Assembly: GCA_017621495.1 (NCBI GenBank)
Contig: JAGATB010000027.1
Span: forward strand, 1-38,106
Reading direction: 5' to 3'
Length of the DNA stretch: 38,106 bases
Source of the DNA: Clostridia bacterium
GTDB taxonomy: Bacteria; Bacillota; Clostridia; UMGS1810
Shown here: positions 7,915 to 18,200 of the stretch, one piece after another
How the letters are laid out: each line of letters starts with the position of its first letter
Numbering within the stretch: the stretch's first letter is position 1
The notes under the pieces: generated by a model
The model's input: the letters and a program-made list of their open reading frames with translations, nothing else
What the model was told of the DNA's origin: nothing
Databases searched by the model: none
Translations under genes and position numbers: made by a program

Positions 7915-8514
7915 CTATTCCTCACAATCATTCATTATAACTTCATTTACGTAATCCCAGAACATATCTGCGCCCTCTCCTGTAACAGCCGAAAAGGGAA
8001 TAATTACATCATCACCATTTAGTTTGAGTTCTGTTATTATTCTTCTAAGAGAGTCGGTACGTTCTGATTTTTTTAATTTGTCTATTTTTGAAGCAACTAT
8101 AACCACTCTGTCACACACAGCTCTGATAAAATTAAGCATCATGTGGTCATCGGGAGTTGGTGCATGTCTGCTGTCCACGAGCAAAATAACCTGTGACAAA
8201 TTTCCTCTGGAATTGAGATATGTCTCTATCATCTCGCCCCATTTTTTCTTTTCTTCCTTGGAAACACGTGCAAATCCATAGCCAGGCAAGTCAACAAAAT
8301 TAAGGCAATCGTCAATATTAAAAAAGTTAATCGTAGCTGTTTTGCCTGGTTTTGAACTTGTACGTGCAAGTGATTTGCGGTTTAACACCTTATTTATAAA
8401 GGATGATTTGCCTACATTTGATCTGCCTGCAAAAGCAATTTCCGGAATATCATCATGGGGATACTGCTTTGGCTGTACAGCAGATATGGTAAGCGATACA
8501 TTGTGAATATTCAT
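7915..8514 (-). CDS. ysxC: Ribosome biogenesis GTPase YsxC/EngB
   Basis: YsxC (YihA/EngB) is an essential GTPase that helps late assembly of the 50S subunit. The 199-residue protein has G1 GRSNVGKSS (30-38), a G2 threonine in GKTATINFF, G3 DLPGYGFA, and G4 in the form SKIDKL. Lon-ysxC adjacency, with lon immediately upstream (11 bases), is conserved in Bacillus and many Firmicutes. The operon order lon-ysxC-pcrA couples protein quality control, ribosome assembly and repair. Confidence 0.96.
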   Translation of the reverse strand: MNIHNVSLTISAVQPKQYPHDDIPEIAFAGRSNVGKSSFINKVLNRKSLARTSSKPGKTATINFFNIDDCLNFVDLPGYGFARVSKEEKKKWGEMIETYLNSRGNLSQVILLVDSRHAPTPDDHMMLNFIRAVCDRVVIVASKIDKLKKSERTDSLRRIITELKLNGDDVIIPFSAVTGEGADMFWDYVNEVIMNDCEE

Positions 8515-8525
8515 ATAATTTATCC

Positions 8526-10865
8526 TTAACTTCTGAGTGCCTGAGACAACACGGTGTCCATGCTGTCTGCAACTACAAAGTTAATATCCTTTCTGATTTC
8601 TTCAGGTAAATCGTATGTGTCCGGCATATTTTCTTTAGGAATTAGTATTGTCTTAATACCGTTTCTGTATGCGGCAAGGGATTTTTCTTTGAGTCCTCCT
8701 ATAGGAAGAATTCTTCCGGTAATGGTAATTTCACCTGTCATGGCTACCTTTTTGCTGACTTTTTTTCCTGTAAGTGCAGATACGATAGCAGTCGCCATTG
8801 TTATACCGGCGCTGGGACCATCTTTTGGAACAGCACCTTCGGGTATATGAACATGCAAATCTTTTTTGACATGAAATTCACCGGGTACACCGAGTTTTTC
8901 TGCGTTGGACCTGATATAAGTCACTGCCGCTTTAGCTGATTCCTTCATCACATCTCCAAGCTGACCTGTAAGTTCAAGTTCGCCGGAACCATCCATCACA
9001 TTGACTTCTATAGAAAGTGTATCCCCACCATATTGTGTCCATGCGAGACCGGTAGCAACACCTACTTCATCTTTCTTTACCAGGTCCGGTTCTTCATAAA
9101 TTCTCCTGCCGAGGAGCTTTTCAAGATTTCTCGAAGAAGCACTCATGCTTTTTTTGCCGTTGGTTACAATTTCATTTGCAGCTTTACGCATTACCGAAGC
9201 TATTTTCCTTTCAAGTTCACGAACGCCGGACTCTTTGGTGTAATAGCGTATGATATCCAGAATGGCTTCGTCGTTGATTTTAATCTGGGATTTTTTTAGT
9301 CCGTTTTCTTCAAGCTGCTTTGAGATTATATACTTCTTGGCAATCTGTAATTTTTCTTCATCGGTATAGCCGTTTACCTCTATAACTTCCATACGGTCAA
9401 GTAAGGGGCGGTCTATGTTTTCCAGCGAGTTTGCGGTAGTAAAGAAAAGGACGTCGCTTAAATCAACTTCACACTCCATATAATGGTCTCTGAAAGAGAA
9501 GTTCTGCTCTGTATCCAACACTTCGAGAAGTGCTGCGCTCACATTGCCTCTGTAATCCGCACCCACCTTATCAATTTCATCAAGGAGAATAAGAGGATTA
9601 AAGCTGCCTGCCTGCTTTATAGCACTGACAATTCTTCCGGGCATGGCACCGATATAGGTCTTTCTGTGACCACGGATTTCTGCTTCATCATGAATACCGC
9701 CCAGTGACATACGCACGTATTCTCTGCCCAGAGATTTGGCTACTGCCTTTGCAATACTCGTCTTACCGACTCCCGGTGGTCCCACAAGGCAAATAACCGG
9801 TGATTTCTTACCTTTTGACAGCCTTCTGACGGCTAAAAATTCAATAATTCTCTCTTTTACCTTTTCAAGACCATAATGGCTGTTTTCAAGTATATCCTTG
9901 GAAGCTGTCATATCCTCTATTTCTTCAGACTTTACTCCCCATGGAATTTCAAGCATCCAGTCGAGATAATTGCGTATTACAGTTGCTTCCGGGCTTGCGG
10001 GTTGCATTTTGTAAAAACGTTCAAGCTCTTTTAAAAACTTTTCCCTGACATTTTCCGGCATTGCAAGAGAATCAGCATGTTTCTTATAGTGATCTGTCTC
10101 TTCATCAATTCCTTCGTCATCGCCAAGTTCCTCATGAATAACCCTCAGCTGCTCCCTAAGATAAAAATCTCTCTGAGTGTCATCAAGCCTGATTTTGGTT
10201 TTGGCTGATATTTCCTTTTCTATCCTCATAACGCTTATTTCATGATGTATGAATGAAAGGAGCTTCTGCAATCTTGAAACAGCATCCAAATCATCAAGCA
10301 GATCCTGCTTTTGCTCAATATCAAGCATCAATGCTGAAGAAAGAATATCGGAAAACTTAGACGGGTCTTTCTCTTTGACAAAAGCCAAATCTATCTCATC
10401 TGGCATTCTGCCGGAAAGCGAAAAATACTCGGCTGAAACATTTTTAAGCTCACGTACATATGCGTCACCGAGAATACGATCATCATCGGAAACGCTCTTT
10501 AACTCAACAATTTCCGCAGCACTGCATTCGATATAAGGATACGTACGAGTATAATCAATAACATGCGCACGACTAAGCCCCTCCATAAGGACACGGCTCT
10601 TATCGTCCGAGACTCTGAGGATTTGCTTAACATAGCACACCGTACCTGTGGTATACAAATCTTCAGACTGCGGCATCTCTATATCCGGATCGGTCTGTGC
10701 AACTACCAGGATTTTCCGATCTGCGGCAAGAGCCTTTTCTATAGCTTTTATAGAGATATCCCTGCTCACTTCAAAGTGTATAACAGTACAAGGGAAGATG
10801 GGCATACCGCGCAATGCAAGAACAGGATAAATACCCATGTCGTTAACTTTAAATTTGTCATTCAT
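8526..10865 (-). CDS. lon: ATP-dependent Lon protease (LonA)
   Basis: Lon is a hexameric cytoplasmic AAA+ serine protease that degrades misfolded and regulatory proteins. The 779 residues give the LonA layout: N-terminal substrate domain (about 10-210), a coiled linker, AAA+ module with Walker A GPPGVGKT (362-369) and Walker B LILLDEIDK, then the protease domain with Ser685 in KDGPSAG and the catalytic lysine near 728 in GGLKEKSLAA. Start ATG 10865 is preceded by AAGAGGT. It is the first gene behind the promoter at 10912-10940 and heads a five-gene unit. I see no CIRCE or CtsR-type heat-shock operator in the leader. Confidence 0.97.
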   Translation of the reverse strand: MNDKFKVNDMGIYPVLALRGMPIFPCTVIHFEVSRDISIKAIEKALAADRKILVVAQTDPDIEMPQSEDLYTTGTVCYVKQILRVSDDKSRVLMEGLSRAHVIDYTRTYPYIECSAAEIVELKSVSDDDRILGDAYVRELKNVSAEYFSLSGRMPDEIDLAFVKEKDPSKFSDILSSALMLDIEQKQDLLDDLDAVSRLQKLLSFIHHEISVMRIEKEISAKTKIRLDDTQRDFYLREQLRVIHEELGDDEGIDEETDHYKKHADSLAMPENVREKFLKELERFYKMQPASPEATVIRNYLDWMLEIPWGVKSEEIEDMTASKDILENSHYGLEKVKERIIEFLAVRRLSKGKKSPVICLVGPPGVGKTSIAKAVAKSLGREYVRMSLGGIHDEAEIRGHRKTYIGAMPGRIVSAIKQAGSFNPLILLDEIDKVGADYRGNVSAALLEVLDTEQNFSFRDHYMECEVDLSDVLFFTTANSLENIDRPLLDRMEVIEVNGYTDEEKLQIAKKYIISKQLEENGLKKSQIKINDEAILDIIRYYTKESGVRELERKIASVMRKAANEIVTNGKKSMSASSRNLEKLLGRRIYEEPDLVKKDEVGVATGLAWTQYGGDTLSIEVNVMDGSGELELTGQLGDVMKESAKAAVTYIRSNAEKLGVPGEFHVKKDLHVHIPEGAVPKDGPSAGITMATAIVSALTGKKVSKKVAMTGEITITGRILPIGGLKEKSLAAYRNGIKTILIPKENMPDTYDLPEEIRKDINFVVADSMDTVLSQALRS

Positions 10866-10911
10866 AATCTATAACCTCTTATATTACTCCATTTTTACAT
10901 TATTAATAACT

Positions 10912-10940
10912 ATTATACTAAAAAAATAATAATTTTTCAA
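10912..10940 (-). promoter_or_regulatory. Promoter of the lon operon
   Basis: On the minus strand TTGAAA (10935-10940), a 17-base spacer and a perfect TATAAT (10912-10917) lie 47 bases upstream of the lon start. This is a housekeeping sigma-A type promoter. It is divergent from the HAD promoter at 10959-10987, so the two -35 boxes are under 20 bases apart. Confidence 0.75.
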
Positions 10941-10958
10941 TAGATAAATTCGGTAAAG

Positions 10959-10987
10959 TTGCAAATTTTCAAAAAATATGTTATATT
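10959..10987 (+). promoter_or_regulatory. Promoter of HAD phosphatase gene
   Basis: TTGCAA (10959-10964), a 17-base spacer and TATATT (10982-10987) precede the ribosome site GAGGTGA (10994-11000) and ATG 11007. Transcription would start within a few bases of the ribosome site, so the leader would be very short. The boxes are close but not perfect matches. Confidence 0.55.
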
Positions 10988-11006
10988 TTATATGAGGTGA
11001 CTAAAA

Positions 11007-11648
11007 ATGTTGGATTATAAAGGTGTAATTTTTGATATGGACGGTACCCTGCTCGACTCTATGTACGTGTGGGAAAAGATTGATATAGATTTTTTGGCAA
11101 GAAGAGGAATTGAAGTACCCGAGGATTATATGCATTCAATTTCACATTTGGGTGCGTATGAAACTGCACTCTACACAATAGAGAGATTTGATCTTAATGA
11201 CACTCCGGAAGGTCTGATACGTGAGTGGATTGACATGGCGGTAGCGGAGTATGCCTATGTTCCATTAAAGTCGGGTGCATCGGAATACATATCATATCTT
11301 AAGGAAAATGGAATTAAAATTGCAATTGCCACTGCAAGTGAACCGGAAATTGTAAAAGCGGCACTCTGCGGCAGAAGCTTTGCAAAGGATATCGACTACA
11401 TAGCAACTGTAAACGATGTAAAACGCGGAAAGGGATTCCCGGATATATATTTAAAATGTGCCGAGAAGCTTGGTTTGAGTGTAGAGGAATGTATAGTATA
11501 TGAAGATATATTAACCGGAGTTAAAGGCGCACTGGCAGGAGGATTTAAGACAATTGCCATGTATGATAAACACAGTGAAAAATCAAAAAGAGAAATTATG
11601 GATATAGCATCGGGGTATATATATAATTTCATGGAGATGATAAGATGA
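11007..11648 (+). CDS. HAD-superfamily sugar-phosphate phosphatase/phosphoglucomutase-like
   Basis: The 213-residue protein is a subfamily IA haloacid dehalogenase-like hydrolase with a helical cap. Motif I FDMDGTLLDS (9-18) holds the nucleophile and general acid aspartates. Motif II is in IAIATAS, motif III is the lysine in VKRGKGFPD, and motif IV is EDILTGVKGA. The family includes beta-phosphoglucomutases and small phosphatases acting on sugar phosphates. The exact substrate cannot be read from the sequence. It is monocistronic, on the opposite strand from its neighbours. GAGGTGA precedes the ATG. Its last codons form part of the terminator stem at 11640-11680. Confidence 0.88.
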   Translation: MLDYKGVIFDMDGTLLDSMYVWEKIDIDFLARRGIEVPEDYMHSISHLGAYETALYTIERFDLNDTPEGLIREWIDMAVAEYAYVPLKSGASEYISYLKENGIKIAIATASEPEIVKAALCGRSFAKDIDYIATVNDVKRGKGFPDIYLKCAEKLGLSVEECIVYEDILTGVKGALAGGFKTIAMYDKHSEKSKREIMDIASGYIYNFMEMIR

Positions 11649-11680
11649 AAACCATGATAAACCCATGGTTTTCATCTTAT
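11640..11680. terminator. Long hairpin between convergent HAD and addA genes
   Basis: A perfect 17-base-pair stem (11640-11656 with 11664-11680) encloses a 7-base loop. The left arm overlaps the final codons and stop of the HAD gene, and the addA stop begins four bases after the right arm. Position and strength suggest a shared terminator. On the plus strand only TATTTAACATT follows, and the minus-strand tail is not T-rich, so the U-tract is weak in both directions. Confidence 0.6.
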
Positions 11681-11683
11681 TAT

Positions 11684-14600
11684 TTAACATTCAACTATAT
11701 CCCCTGTATCAAGAAGCATAAGGTATGTTTTAGATACCTTTTTGCCCAAAGCTTTCTCCAAAGCTATGCGGTAGTATTTAAGCTGGGATGCATAACGTTC
11801 CTTAACAGCATCTACCCCATTTGTTATCTTGTCTGTCTTGTAATCAACTATTATGATATTGCCGTTTTCGTCTTCAAAATAAGCATCTATCATACCTTGA
11901 ACTACGATTTTTTCATCGGACTCCGAATCGGGATATACCGATGAAGCATCCATAAGATATTTAAAACCGAACTCACGCTTAACACTATGTGCACACATAC
12001 GCATAAGCTGCCCTACCGGAGTTGTAAATATACGATGGATATTCTCAACTTTAATACAGGAAGCCTGAATTGGAGTAAGAAAGCCGTCTTTGGTAAGTTT
12101 TGATATCTGCAGAGCAATTTCCTCTACGGTGTCTGTAGATGTGAAATCCAGTTTCTCCATCACAAGATGAGTACATGTACCTATATCGGCCGCAGTAAGC
12201 TTGTGCTCCCCTGCATAAAAGTTCGGTGAGGTGAGCTTGGTAGAACTGTAAAAATTATATATGTCATCATCTTCATTTTCCATTCGTTTAAGCTCAGTAA
12301 CAGACATGTTTGAAGGCACATCTGCCAAAGATGCATACGGATAAGTGAAATCAAGAACTTTGCTTACGAGAGCATCTGTCTCATAGTCTGCAGGCGGTAT
12401 ATGGAGAGAAACGGATTTTTCATTATCTTCCAATTCGAGAACCATATCGGCTTTACTTAGTATGGTAAGATAAAATTGCGATTCGTCTTCAATGTATGTT
12501 TTGTATTCGGCGACGGGTCCATTAAAGCTGCGGTTTCTCATTGCTGCCATTATAAGCCAATCGCTGTAGGATTTGGCTGATGAAACAGCTTCAAATGAAA
12601 GCAAATGTTCTTCATTCTTAATAAGTGCGGATAACTTGTCAATGCGGTCGGATATATTTTTGGCTGCACCTGTTATAAAGAGCTTTTCTCTGGCGCGGGT
12701 AAGGGCTACGTACAGCACTCTCATCTCCTCTGACCACATTTCACGGTACTTCATTTCCTTGATAAACTTCTTTTGAGGTAATTCATAGTAGTAATGATTG
12801 TCAAAGTCATAGAAATTCACTCCGAAACCGTAGGCTTTGTGCATAAGAATTTTATCAATCTTTAAATCTCTGTCATTAAACTGTTTGGTTGAGTTACAGA
12901 CAAAAACGATTGGAAATTCAAGTCCCTTGCTCTTGTGAATTGTCATTATGCGTACCACATCTTCATCATCACTAAGGGTCTTTGCCGGCTCTGCGTCTTT
13001 ATCATTTTTCTTTATATTATCCACGTACCGTATGAAATCAAATATACCTTTATAGGAGGTTTTTTCAAAATCATAAGCTCTGCTCATAAGGGCTTTGACA
13101 TTAGCCTTCCTGAGCTCAGGATTGTACATAAACGAAAGGTATGCCATATAGTCTGTGTTTTTAATAATCTCCCACAAAAGCTTATCGGCAGGCAGGTACT
13201 TTGACTTTTTATAATACTGCTTAAGCTCTGTTACAAACTGTGTAAGCTTATGGGAAAGCTCATCGTCATTTGTTTTAATATATTTTGTCACAGAATTATA
13301 GAAATACCCCTTGGGTTTGGCAAGCCTCATGCTTACAAATTCATCATCCGTAAATCCAAGTACAGGATGCCGCATGACAGATAGCAGCGCAATATCATCA
13401 TATGGATTGTCAATTATCTTTAAAAAGTTTATTAAAAACACAACCTCCGGAGAATCATAATATCCGCTCGATAGCTCACAATATACGGGTATCTGTGCTG
13501 TGGTTAATATACGATTAAAGGTTTCTGCTTTCTCTCCGCCGGAACGCAGAAGCAGAACTATATCCGAGTATTTTGCACTTCGGTATTTACCGGCAGACTT
13601 ATCGAACACCATGTAATTTTTATCGTTTAGTATCTCTTTGATTTTGTTCGCTACATATATTGCTTCGGCTTCGAGAGCTTTCAGCTCGTCCGGTAATCCG
13701 TTATCGTTGTCGTTTTCGGTCTCTATAAATACCATATCAACTTTGTTAAAATCGGGGTTAATGTCTTCATACGAGCCATCGTTATAATAGAGGTATTCAT
13801 CTTTGGTATACTCCATTTCACCGCATTGCTCGGACATAATCTGTGAAAATACCGAATTGACGGCATCAATAATGCCTCTGCGGCTGCGGAAATTCTTGTT
13901 TAGTATTATTTTGTTGCAGCTGTTCCCACTTCCCGTATATGTGGTATACGTGTCTGATTTTTGTTTAAAAAGTGAGGGTTCCGAACCTCTGAAGCCATAT
14001 ATACTCTGCTTCATATCACCAACCATAAACATATTCGGAGTGCCTATGTTTGCCCTTGATATCAGCGAAAACAGCTTTTCCTGCACAGCATTGCAGTCCT
14101 GGTATTCATCTACATATATTTCGGCATACTTATCCATAAGCTGTTTGGCTGTATCACTCTGAGTGCCGTCGAAATTCTGCAGCAAAGCCAATGCCATATG
14201 CTCTACATCATTAAAATCAACAATACCCCTCTCCTGCTTGGCAGAAGCAAATTCATCGGCAAATTTCATAGTGATTTCAATTATCTTATTTAAAGAAACA
14301 TAAGCCGATTTCATATCATTCTTTAAATCCTCCGGTTTAACGGAGAAAATGTCTGTCAGGTCCGCACGCAGCTTCTTGCCGGCTTCCCGGGGTTCTTTAA
14401 TAGGCATTTTATCAAAGTCGGGTGTTTTTGGCGGAAATCTCAATGTAGGAAACTCAAAGCAAGATACCGCCTTTTGCATTTCTGACCAGTCGGACGCTTT
14501 TAAGACAAAATAGTAATTGTTCTTTTCGTCGCAAAGCTGTGCCTTAATTTTGGCAAAGTCCATTCTGAAGGAAGCGTGGGCTATGGCTGTGTCATAATAA

Positions 14601-15247
14601 GCAATTGCCTTGCGGCTTATGGCGTGAGCTTTTTTGATATAATACTGTTCCCAGGGTGTACTATCCTTGAATTTTTCCTCAAGCTCGTAAAGCTTATTTA
14701 CCCCCTCCGGCAGAGAATTCGTAAAATTATAAAGACTTAGTATTATATCAACAAGGTCACTGTCATTCTTGCTTGTATAGCAGTCTACAAGCCTTAAAAA
14801 TTCAGCATCACCGCTGTCATAGTAGTATTCAAAAATAGAATTCAGTACATCGTTTTTTATAAGCTCAAGCTCAGCATTGTCTGCTATTTTTACACTTGGG
14901 TCAAGACCTATTTTATAAAAGTTATTTCTGATAACATTGAGGCAAAAGCTGTCTATGGTACAGATTGATGCATTGTTTATAAGCATGAGCTGGCGGTTAA
15001 GATAATCAGGATTATCGCTTATATCCAGTGCATCCATTATCTTGCTCATAAGTCTGCTCTTTAGTTCGGAAGCGGCGGCATTGGTAAAAGTAACCACCAG
15101 AAGCTTGTCTATATCTACCTTGCCGGACAGTACACGATTTACAATTCTCTCAACCATGACGGCTGTCTTGCCCGAGCCTGCCGCCGCAGACACAAGGTTA
15201 TCGGCACAAATGGCATCAATCGCAGTCTGTTGATTTTCTGTCCACAT
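11684..15247 (-). CDS. addA: ATP-dependent helicase/nuclease subunit A, AddA
   Basis: AddA is the UvrD-type helicase and one of two nucleases of AddAB, the Firmicutes counterpart of RecBCD. The complex resects double-strand breaks and loads RecA. The 1187-residue protein has Walker A AAAGSGKT (21-28), VDEYQDCN, GDMKQSIYGFRGSEPSLF, KNFRSRRG, IHKSKGLEFPIVF and VALTRAREKLFIT helicase motifs. The C-terminal RecB-family nuclease shows GMID (Asp about 1121), VDYKTD (about 1134-1139) and QLKYY. It overlaps addB by 32 bases, with GGAGG inside the addB coding end, a normal addBA coupling. Confidence 0.97.
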   Translation of the reverse strand: MWTENQQTAIDAICADNLVSAAAGSGKTAVMVERIVNRVLSGKVDIDKLLVVTFTNAAASELKSRLMSKIMDALDISDNPDYLNRQLMLINNASICTIDSFCLNVIRNNFYKIGLDPSVKIADNAELELIKNDVLNSIFEYYYDSGDAEFLRLVDCYTSKNDSDLVDIILSLYNFTNSLPEGVNKLYELEEKFKDSTPWEQYYIKKAHAISRKAIAYYDTAIAHASFRMDFAKIKAQLCDEKNNYYFVLKASDWSEMQKAVSCFEFPTLRFPPKTPDFDKMPIKEPREAGKKLRADLTDIFSVKPEDLKNDMKSAYVSLNKIIEITMKFADEFASAKQERGIVDFNDVEHMALALLQNFDGTQSDTAKQLMDKYAEIYVDEYQDCNAVQEKLFSLISRANIGTPNMFMVGDMKQSIYGFRGSEPSLFKQKSDTYTTYTGSGNSCNKIILNKNFRSRRGIIDAVNSVFSQIMSEQCGEMEYTKDEYLYYNDGSYEDINPDFNKVDMVFIETENDNDNGLPDELKALEAEAIYVANKIKEILNDKNYMVFDKSAGKYRSAKYSDIVLLLRSGGEKAETFNRILTTAQIPVYCELSSGYYDSPEVVFLINFLKIIDNPYDDIALLSVMRHPVLGFTDDEFVSMRLAKPKGYFYNSVTKYIKTNDDELSHKLTQFVTELKQYYKKSKYLPADKLLWEIIKNTDYMAYLSFMYNPELRKANVKALMSRAYDFEKTSYKGIFDFIRYVDNIKKNDKDAEPAKTLSDDEDVVRIMTIHKSKGLEFPIVFVCNSTKQFNDRDLKIDKILMHKAYGFGVNFYDFDNHYYYELPQKKFIKEMKYREMWSEEMRVLYVALTRAREKLFITGAAKNISDRIDKLSALIKNEEHLLSFEAVSSAKSYSDWLIMAAMRNRSFNGPVAEYKTYIEDESQFYLTILSKADMVLELEDNEKSVSLHIPPADYETDALVSKVLDFTYPYASLADVPSNMSVTELKRMENEDDDIYNFYSSTKLTSPNFYAGEHKLTAADIGTCTHLVMEKLDFTSTDTVEEIALQISKLTKDGFLTPIQASCIKVENIHRIFTTPVGQLMRMCAHSVKREFGFKYLMDASSVYPDSESDEKIVVQGMIDAYFEDENGNIIIVDYKTDKITNGVDAVKERYASQLKYYRIALEKALGKKVSKTYLMLLDTGDIVEC

Positions 15248-18200
15248 CTATAGCTTCCTCCATTTCTTTAATTATTTCTTCATACTCCGGAATAGCTTTG
15301 TATAATTTATATTCATTACCTACGACTGTGGGATCAAAACGGCACACGGAGCTGTATTTACAATAATCACAGGGTGTATAATCTCCTTTTTTCGAGGGAG
15401 AAATAGAGATATCGCCATTTAAAATATTATCACATATGCTTCCGAGCTTTTTACCAAGGTACTTATCTATTGTTTCAAAGCCTTGGGGAGATACGCGTTT
15501 TTTCTTGGCTGAACCGTGCCTTAGTGATGCGGCAAATTTCTCGTCATATGCATCAAGCAGTCTCTCATCATAGGGGGCTATGCCTTTTAACTTAATTTCT
15601 CCGGATAAAGCTGTACGGGCAGCCTCACTATCGGTATGTCCGTCTCTGCGAATAAGTGAATTAACTACCGGGAAATACAAGGCACCGCCGTAGGTGTATT
15701 CGTCCTTTGATGATACAAGCTTATTTAAATAGACCATAAGCTGTACACTAAGGCCGTAGAATACATCATCAAGCTTAAACTCCTTGGCACCGGTCTTATA
15801 ATCCACCACTCGGATATAGCTCATGACGCCGTCGGTATAAATGTCTGCTCTGTCTATTTTTCCGGTAAGGTTTATTTTATTGCCGCCGGGTGTTTCGAGC
15901 TCTATACTGCCAAGCTCCGAATCATCTTTAAACTCAATCTCATAGCCAAATGGCTCAAATTTAGAATTCAAAAATTGACTGCGTATAGCATTAAAGCAAA
16001 TATAGATTGAATTTTTTAATCTCGTTATAACATACTGCTCCCTGGCAGATAGGTCATCTGTCTTATATGAAAAGTCGTCCAGATACTCTGCTATAAGTTC
16101 CTCGGTACGCTTTAATACATATTCGTCATCTGCAGACTCCAGAGAAGCTTTGGAGCTTCCTAATTCTTTTGACAGACTTTCAAGCACGCTGTGGGTTATA
16201 TTACCAATATCGAGAGCATCTACTCTGGTTTCTTTTTCCCGGTCAATTCTTAATATATAATCTATAAAATATGCATATTTACACGCCATATATCTTTCAA
16301 TTTTTGACACAGAGGTATAAGAAAGCATATCTACAAGTTTTTTTAAGTTTTTATCACTCAAATTATGAGCAATATTATCTGATTTTAAGAAATAACCTAT
16401 CTTATCTGCAAAATCGGAATTTTGCTCAAAATATTTATAAACACTTCTCCAGAACATATCAAGCTCCATAGTATCCCGATAATCTGCAATACTACGGGCA
16501 AGTATCTCCTTGGCAGAATGCTTGGAAGCCAATTTGCATGCTTCCGTAATTGAGGTTTCGGAAATCTCACTTATAGAAAAAATCTTTAAAATTCTGTCAA
16601 CAATATATGATTTACGCAAAGCTTTAAAATCATTGCCTGCCTTGGAATAAGATACAAACAGCTTCCGGGAAGGCATGGTAAAAGCACTGTATGCACAAAA
16701 CTGTGAATAAAACGCAGCAATTGTCGACGTAGTAGAAAACTCAATACCGCATTCTTTCAAAGAATCTTTATCACTGTCTCCCAGTATACCGTCCGGCTTT
16801 GATGCCATAGGAAAGACACCTTCATTAACACCCAACACAAAAAGTGCTTTCAAGCCGTCTGCTCTCGTGCGCTCGGTATTACCTATGATGACTCTGTCTA
16901 CAGCAGACGGGATAAAGCCTACCTTGTGCTGTGAAAAAGCGGTAACAAGGAGATTATAAAACTCAGTGACATTTACTGTCATATCACCGTTGAGATCTAC
17001 TATCTCATCAAGTGTAGAAACAATGATTTCCCAGATTTTTTCATATTCTTTAGCATAGCGAAGCTCATGCTCATCATTAAACATCTTGATATAGGATGCA
17101 ATCGTCTGAGGCAGCTTAAGCTCAACAATTAAATCATATAGGGCATGTGCATCGTCGCTGACCTTGTGGCGGCCTTTAATTTTCTCATGCATATTTGCCA
17201 GGGGCAGAATATAGTCGCTGCGTATTTGGCACAATGAAGCTTTGGTGGTGTCATCATCTGAATAGTTAGCATCAAGAAGCTTCTGCCATTTTTCGTCATT
17301 AAGCCATGTGGTTCTTTTCAAATTAGTGCGCTGTATATATTTTTCCAATACGGCGATACTGCCGGGGTCTGCGTTTATAAAGGATGCCTTAAGATAATTA
17401 AACACACTTGCATAATTATACTCCTGAATATAGGTCTCCAAAAGTCCCAGCACAAAGCGAATAAGATGATGATTGATAATATCATTTTTATTATCAGTAA
17501 AATACTCTATATTGTTAAGCTCAAATACATGTTCGATGTGTCTTTCGTACATATCTATATCCGAGCATATTACGCCGATATCCTTGTACATATAACCCTG
17601 TTCACGTACGAGCATAGATATATTGGCTGCACAAATCTCCACCTCACTGCGCGGATTGGCAAGTGCATAGACCTTTATATTTTCGCAATCGCCCGAGAAT
17701 TTCTTTGACGGAAATGTATAAAGATACTTTTCTAAAAAAGCCATTTCAGCCGTATCGAATCGGGTGCCTTCAAGCCGGGTTATTTTTACCGGGGAGGAGG
17801 TGCATTTTTTTAGTTGGTTTATAGTCTCACAGGTAGGCATAAAGAGAGTGGTATTGGGCTCGGTTTCATCACAGCAAAGTGCAACACACACGCTCGCACT
17901 GCCCGAGCACAAAGCCGAAATAACCTTTAACTCCTGAGGGATAAAAGTGGAAAATTCATCAAAGAAAATGTGTTTTGCTTTGTATATATCAGTGTTTGAA
18001 AGCATAGATGCCAGCTGAGTAAGTGCATCATCAGAGTCAGCATAGCTCTCTGCAATTGCCTTTTCATACTCTGAATACATAACCGACAAGTCACGAAGCT
18101 TCATAGCCAATATTTCATCATCGGTATTATCGGCAGTATCAGAAAGCAACTCCGGTAGAAGCATATATTTTTTGAACTCGCCTATGGTCTGAGAGACCAT

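Noticed and set aside
9033..9299. Open frames on the plus strand inside lon, pcrA, addA, addB and the glycan genes
   Set aside because: They lie antisense to well-supported genes, lack ribosome sites and resemble no protein family.
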